From NCBI RefSeq assembly GCF_003432035.1, contig NZ_QOHO01000041.1, positions 1 through 57,806 of the forward strand: 57,806 bases of DNA. Reading direction: 5' to 3'. This document shows positions 53,580-57,806 of the stretch, in pieces. The notes under the pieces are model-generated. The model worked only from the letters and a program-made list of their open reading frames with translations, was not told the DNA's origin and searched no databases. Every line of letters begins with the position of its first letter. Position 1 is the stretch's first letter. The position numbers and the translations under genes are program-made. Source of the stretch: Lacrimispora amygdalina (lineage in GTDB: Bacteria; Bacillota; Clostridia; Lachnospirales; Lachnospiraceae).

Positions 53580-54200
53580 ATGGGTCAAATTTTATCAATA
53601 GAAGAAAAACCCTGCAGCATTTCAACAGAAGACAGGATTCTGGATGCAGCCCTTACTATCATTCAGGAAAAAACCATCAGCGGCCTGAGAATCCGGCAGG
53701 TGGCAGAAAAAGCACATTTGTTTCAATCCAATATTCACTATTATTATAACAGCAAGAAAGAGCTTCTCCTTGCTGTTCAGAAAAAAGTCTTAAACCGTTA
53801 CCGCGAAATCCGCCAGCAATCCATTAACCAGTCAGGAATTGGTCCGGAAGCGACTCTTGAAGATCGTCTGGACATTTTTATAAAACAAAAGATTTACACG
53901 ATTTTAATAGAAGATAAATATGATGTTGCTGAGCTGGATTTTTGGAATCAATCCCGTCTGGATCCTGATATGCATAAGGAATTCTGCCTCTCCTATCAAA
54001 ACTGGAGAACGGAAATACGGGAAATCGTAGAAAAATTTTCACCGGATATGCCATCTGCAAAGCAGAATCTGATTGCCGGGATTGCGGTCTCTCTGCTGGA
54101 GGGAGCCACGGTTCAGTTTCTGGTTGACAAAGAGGCATTTGATTTAGATTCATATTTTGCTTATTGCAAATCAATCCTGATCAGGGAGATCAGAGGCTAG
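53580..54200 (+). CDS. TetR-family regulator
   Basis: A 206-residue repressor. The N-terminal helix-turn-helix covers DRILDAALTIIQEKTISGLRIRQVAEKAHLFQSNIHYYYNSKKELL (about 18-63 in sequence). The C-terminal ligand domain is helical, with Trp, Cys and acidic residues that could bind a base or nucleoside. GGGAGG precedes the ATG. It is the first gene of the transporter operon and probably represses it through the palindrome at 53550-53565. Confidence 0.92.
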   Translation: MGQILSIEEKPCSISTEDRILDAALTIIQEKTISGLRIRQVAEKAHLFQSNIHYYYNSKKELLLAVQKKVLNRYREIRQQSINQSGIGPEATLEDRLDIFIKQKIYTILIEDKYDVAELDFWNQSRLDPDMHKEFCLSYQNWRTEIREIVEKFSPDMPSAKQNLIAGIAVSLLEGATVQFLVDKEAFDLDSYFAYCKSILIREIRG

Positions 54201-54209
54201 GAGGAACCA

Positions 54210-55724
54210 ATGAAGGAATTGCTGAGAATGGAGCAGATCACCAAGCAGTTTGGAGATGTATATGCCAACCGTAATATCAATCTCTCTGTAAGGGAGGGAG
54301 AAGTACATACTCTGCTGGGAGAAAACGGGGCCGGAAAGAGCACCCTGATGAATATTCTTATCGGCTTATACCAGCCCACCGGCGGAGCCATTTTCCTCCG
54401 TGGAGAAAAAGTGAAAATTGATTCTCCAAAAGCTGCAGTAAAAATGGGTATTGGCATGGTTCACCAGCATTTCATGCTTGTAGAAGCCATGACCGTATTA
54501 GAAAACATTATTCTCGGAAGCCGGAAGGATTCCTCTTTCTTTATAAAAAAGGACCAGGTAAGAAAAGAAATCCTGGAACTATCAGAAAAATACGGTCTTG
54601 ATGTGGAACTGGACAAGCAGATCACGGAAATCTCTGTAGGAGCCCAGCAGCGGGTTGAAATTTTAAAAGCTCTTTACCGGGGAGCGGAACTTCTTATTCT
54701 TGATGAACCGACGGCTGCACTTACCGACCTGGAAGCAGAAGGACTTTTTGCCATTATCCGGAAGCTGACCGGAGAACAAAAATCCGTCATTTTTATTTCC
54801 CACAAAATGAGGGAGGTCCTTTCAGTCAGTGACCGGATCACGATTTTGCGGGCAGGTGAGACCGTTACCACATTAAATAAAGAGGACACCGACGGCACCC
54901 AGCTTGCAAACTTAATGATCGGAAGGGAAATGGTACCCAGTAATTATAAAAAAGTAACGTCTCCCGGTGATGAAGTCTTAAGCTTTCAAAATATCAGCTA
55001 TCAAAAACAACATAAGCACAGCGGCTTAAATGATGTGAGTCTCACCGTACGGAAGGGAGAAATCCTGGGCATTGCAGGAGTGGATGGAAACGGCCAGTCA
55101 CAGCTTGCACAGCTTGCTGCAGGGATTATCGCTCCTGAGGAGGGAAATGTTTTGTTAAAGGCCTCCCGCATCTCCCGTTTTGCACCAAACGGCTTTATCC
55201 TCTCCCATGTTTCCCATGTCCCGGAGGACCGCAATAAGATGGGACTCATCGGCAATATGACAGTCAGGGAAAATCTGATTTTAAAGGCAACAGAAGAAGC
55301 CCGTTTCTCCTATGGGCACGGAGCACTGTTAAAGAATAAGGCCATTACCAAATTTGCCCTTGAAATGCAGGAAAAAAATGATATCCGATGCGCTTCCATC
55401 GAGCAGGAGGTGCGCAACTTATCCGGAGGCAACCAGCAGAAAATTATACTGGCAAGAGAAATGGAAAATGACCCGGAACTTTTAATCGCGGTTCATCCCA
55501 CCAGAGGCTTAGATATCGGAGCCGCCCGTTATGTCCATGATACCATGGCTGCTGCCAGGGATAAGGGCTGTGCGATTCTCTTAATCAGTGCGGACTTTGA
55601 TGAAATACTTAATTTATCCGACCGGATTCTGGTCATGTTCGAGGGACAGGTCATGGGAACCTATTCAGGAGTCAATCCGCCTATTGAACAAATTTCACTT
55701 GCAATGGCAGGAAAGGGGAATTAG
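54210..55724 (+). CDS. Nucleoside/nucleobase ABC transporter ATPase (BmpA-system, YufO-like)
   Basis: A 504-residue ATPase with two ABC domains in one chain, as in sugar and nucleoside importers. Domain 1 has Walker A GENGAGKST (about 34-42), signature ISVGAQQRVEIL and Walker B LLILDEPTAAL. Domain 2 has the degenerate loop GVDGNGQSQLAQL and signature LSGGNQQKIILAREM, with HPTRGLDIGA replacing the usual Walker B text. That asymmetry is typical. It powers the two permeases that follow, with a 3-base gap to the first. Confidence 0.94.
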   Translation: MKELLRMEQITKQFGDVYANRNINLSVREGEVHTLLGENGAGKSTLMNILIGLYQPTGGAIFLRGEKVKIDSPKAAVKMGIGMVHQHFMLVEAMTVLENIILGSRKDSSFFIKKDQVRKEILELSEKYGLDVELDKQITEISVGAQQRVEILKALYRGAELLILDEPTAALTDLEAEGLFAIIRKLTGEQKSVIFISHKMREVLSVSDRITILRAGETVTTLNKEDTDGTQLANLMIGREMVPSNYKKVTSPGDEVLSFQNISYQKQHKHSGLNDVSLTVRKGEILGIAGVDGNGQSQLAQLAAGIIAPEEGNVLLKASRISRFAPNGFILSHVSHVPEDRNKMGLIGNMTVRENLILKATEEARFSYGHGALLKNKAITKFALEMQEKNDIRCASIEQEVRNLSGGNQQKIILAREMENDPELLIAVHPTRGLDIGAARYVHDTMAAARDKGCAILLISADFDEILNLSDRILVMFEGQVMGTYSGVNPPIEQISLAMAGKGN

Positions 55725-55727
55725 GAC

Positions 55728-56789
55728 ATGAAGCAGAAAGAAAATTTAATGAAGGTCATTGTGCCCGTGTTATCCATTCTGGTAGCATTTATTATAGGAG
55801 GCATCATTATTATCTGCCTGGGCAAAAACCCCTTTCAGGCATATGGATTTCTGTTTTCCGGTGCTTTCGGAAGCAGCAGAAAGATCGCTCAGACCCTTGT
55901 AATTGCCTGCCCTTTGATATTTACGGGACTGACTGCCGCTTTCTCTTATAAATGCGGTGTATTCAATCTTGGCGGGGAAGGTCAGTTCGTAATGGGAGCA
56001 GTCGCCAGCATATTTTTTGTTACAAAGTCCGGAATAGAAGGATCTGCAGGAATACTGCTCAGTCTTCTTATCGGCACGGCAGCAGGAGCAGTATGGGGCG
56101 CAATTCCCGGAATTTTAAAGATTACAAGAGGCTTAAATGAAATGATTGTCAGCATCATGCTGAATTATGTGGCCACTCTTTTTATGGGTTACGTTTATAC
56201 AACCCTTTTGCGTGACGGAAGTGTACCCCAGACCTTTGCCATCCCCGACAGCACCAGACTGGCAGTCGTATCGAAAAGCTTTCCAGTTCACTGGGGTGTA
56301 TGGATTGCATTATTACTTGCACTTGCAGGATACTACTTTCTTTTCTATACCTCAAAGGGATTTAAGCTGAGGGCAGTGGGATTAAATTCCACTGCAGCAT
56401 TTTTCAATGGTTTCCCCGTAAACCGGTATGTTCTCTTTTCCTTTATTGCCTCCGGAGCAGTGGCAGGACTTGGCGGAAGCGTGGAGCTTCACGGCAAGCA
56501 GCTGAGACTGATGGGCGGATTTGGGCAGGGATTCGGTTTTGACGGAGTGGCAATCGCACTGATCGCCCAGCTAAATCCAATCGGAACTGCTGCTGTGGCA
56601 TTTATCTTTGCTGTGCTGAGAAAAGGAGCCAGTACTTTGCAGACCGGTATGCAGATTCCCACTGCAGTAGTTGATATTATTCAGGCACTGGTAATCATAT
56701 TTGCGGTGGCTGGCACTGCGCTTTTAAAGCTCCCCGCAATCAGACAGTACATAAACAGCCATATTGGGAAAAAGGAGGTTACCAACTGA
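55728..56789 (+). CDS. Nucleoside/nucleobase ABC transporter permease 1 (YufP-like)
   Basis: A 353-residue membrane protein with about ten helices. GLTAAFSYKCGVFNLGGEGQFVMGAV (about 63-88), the hallmark of the branched-chain/BmpA-type permease family, is clear, as are LNEMIVSIMLNYVATLFMGY and GSVELHGKQLRL. Its stop overlaps the start of the next permease by one base (TGATGG). Confidence 0.93.
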   Translation: MKQKENLMKVIVPVLSILVAFIIGGIIIICLGKNPFQAYGFLFSGAFGSSRKIAQTLVIACPLIFTGLTAAFSYKCGVFNLGGEGQFVMGAVASIFFVTKSGIEGSAGILLSLLIGTAAGAVWGAIPGILKITRGLNEMIVSIMLNYVATLFMGYVYTTLLRDGSVPQTFAIPDSTRLAVVSKSFPVHWGVWIALLLALAGYYFLFYTSKGFKLRAVGLNSTAAFFNGFPVNRYVLFSFIASGAVAGLGGSVELHGKQLRLMGGFGQGFGFDGVAIALIAQLNPIGTAAVAFIFAVLRKGASTLQTGMQIPTAVVDIIQALVIIFAVAGTALLKLPAIRQYINSHIGKKEVTN

Positions 56790-57730
56790 TGGATGCATTT
56801 TTAAATATCAATTTTCTTACAGAGCTTCTGCTTTCCACCATTCGTATGGCTACTCCCATCCTGTTTGTTGCACTGGCTGAAACCTACTCGGAACGGGCCG
56901 GCTTAGTCAATATCGGTCTTGACGGAATCATGTCCTTCGGTGCATTAATCGGGTTTTTAATCGGATATAAAACCGGAAGCCCCACAGCCGGTATTCTTGC
57001 AGGCGCCCTTTCAGGCATTGCCATTAATATGATTTATGCGTTCTGCACCATTCGCTTGTGTGCTCCGCAGATTGTTTATGGCATGGCAATTAATATTTTT
57101 GCACCGGCACTGGCTTCCTTCATATACCGCCTTTCCTTTTCCGATACTTCAACACTTATCCAGGGCGTATCCATGAAGGCGCTTCCCATTCCGGTCCTAA
57201 GCAGCATCCCGGTTCTTGGGCCTTTGTTCTTTCACCATATTCCTCTGGTATATGCTGCCTATCTCCTGGTACCTGTCACTGCAGTTTTCTTTAACAGGAC
57301 AAAAGCCGGGCTTAATTTTAAAGCCGTGGGCGAATTTCCCAAAGCTGCAGAAACACTGGGAATCAATGTAGTGCTGCAAAAATACATAGCCTGCGTTATC
57401 TGCGGCGCACTTGCAGGTATCGGCGGGGCGTATTTAACCATCTGCTACACCAGCACCTACTCCGAAGGAATCGTGGCAGGCCGCGGGTTTATCGCACTGT
57501 CAGCCGTTATATTCGGACGCTGGATGCCTTCCGGCGTATTGTTAGCCTGTCTGCTCTTTGGATTCTGCGATGCACTGCAGATCCGGCTGCAGCTGTTAAG
57601 TCCGTCCACCCCCTACCAGCTTCTCCAGATGATCCCCTATCTTTGCACCCTGTTTGTTCTTGCATTTTTCGGAATTCGAAAAAGCGGTCCCAAGGCTAAC
57701 GGACAGCCCTATTACAGGGAAGAACGCTGA
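56789..57730 (+). CDS. Nucleoside/nucleobase ABC transporter permease 2 (YufQ-like)
   Basis: A 313-residue permease with eight or nine helices. The family segment ERAGLVNIGLDGIMSFGALIGFLIGY (about 35-60) and the coupling text AVGEFPKAAETLGINV (about 176-191) are present, and GAYLTICYTSTYSEGIVAGRGFIALSAVIFGRWMP closes the core. It pairs with permease 1. No binding-protein gene is seen in the part of the operon inside the window. Confidence 0.93.
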   Translation: MDAFLNINFLTELLLSTIRMATPILFVALAETYSERAGLVNIGLDGIMSFGALIGFLIGYKTGSPTAGILAGALSGIAINMIYAFCTIRLCAPQIVYGMAINIFAPALASFIYRLSFSDTSTLIQGVSMKALPIPVLSSIPVLGPLFFHHIPLVYAAYLLVPVTAVFFNRTKAGLNFKAVGEFPKAAETLGINVVLQKYIACVICGALAGIGGAYLTICYTSTYSEGIVAGRGFIALSAVIFGRWMPSGVLLACLLFGFCDALQIRLQLLSPSTPYQLLQMIPYLCTLFVLAFFGIRKSGPKANGQPYYREER

Positions 57731-57791
57731 TGATAATTCCAGGACAGCCCTGCGATTATATATTTTTTCAAACATAAAAGGAGGATTTAGT

Positions 57792-57806
57792 GTGAAAGAA
57801 AGTAGA
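57792..57806 (+). CDS. Start of a further gene, cut by the window end
   Basis: GTG AAA GAA AGT AGA preceded by AAAGGAGG at 7 bases, 61 bases after the permease gene. Only five codons are inside the window, too few to identify. It is most likely part of the same operon. Confidence 0.6.

Overview
This window looks like chromosomal DNA of an anaerobic, low-to-mid GC Firmicute of the Lachnospiraceae (Lacrimispora / former Clostridium saccharolyticum type). That placement is an inference from the glycyl-radical choline microcompartment of the Firmicutes type, a Na+-type F-ATPase, YesM/YesN-like sugar regulation, consensus sigma-A promoters and AGGAGG ribosome binding sites. No species can be proven from the sequence alone.

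Layout. (1) 0.1-1.8 kb: a Pro/Gly/Tyr/Trp-repeat protein and a sugar nucleotidyltransferase. (2) 2.0-9.2 kb, minus strand: a complete F1Fo ATP synthase operon (two small AtpI/AtpZ-type proteins, then B-E-F-H-A-G-D-C) whose c subunit carries a full Na+-binding signature. (3) 9.4-26.9 kb, minus strand: an operon of about 16 kb for a type-I choline-degrading bacterial microcompartment (GRM1 type), with its MerR-family regulator just upstream. Choline is cleaved by the glycyl radical enzyme CutC (activated by CutD) to trimethylamine and acetaldehyde. The aldehyde goes to acetyl-CoA (acylating aldehyde dehydrogenase), then acetyl phosphate (PduL), or to ethanol (iron-type alcohol dehydrogenase). 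Several BMC-H shell proteins, a EutS/PduU-type shell protein and a EutN vertex protein enclose the pathway. EutP, EutJ, EutQ and a EutT-like protein, a small winged-helix-like protein and two DMT-type transporters accompany it. Promoters with 20-bp spacers and matching palindromes lie before both the operon and the merR gene, so one regulator probably controls both.

(4) 26.9-31.8 kb: thioredoxin, an unknown membrane-anchored protein overlapping a YhgE/Pip-type membrane protein, and a methyltransferase. (5) 31.9-35.9 kb: a GntR/FCD regulator divergent from a GntP-type permease, an isocitrate-lyase/PEP-mutase superfamily enzyme and a cupin, a small catabolic operon of unknown substrate. (6) 35.9-46.1 kb: an oligosaccharide locus: GH31 alpha-xylosidase (YicI-like), GH3 beta-glycosidase, a three-gene ABC sugar importer, and a divergent histidine kinase/AraC-type response regulator pair. 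This set fits uptake and trimming of xyloglucan-type oligosaccharides.

(7) 46.1-53.2 kb: an accessory region of single small genes (HXXEE protein, GyrI-like protein, BtrH-like protein, isochorismatase-family hydrolase, two hypotheticals, a secreted cell-wall-binding-repeat protein, a truncated Crp/Fnr remnant, a CPBP protease-like protein) ending at a tRNA-Gly. (8) 53.5 kb to the end, plus strand: a TetR regulator with a clear operator, followed by a BmpA-type nucleoside/nucleobase ABC transporter (ATPase and two permeases) and the first codons of a further gene.

Start codons were moved from the longest open frame where a ribosome binding site or a promoter position decided the matter; the reasons are in the entries.
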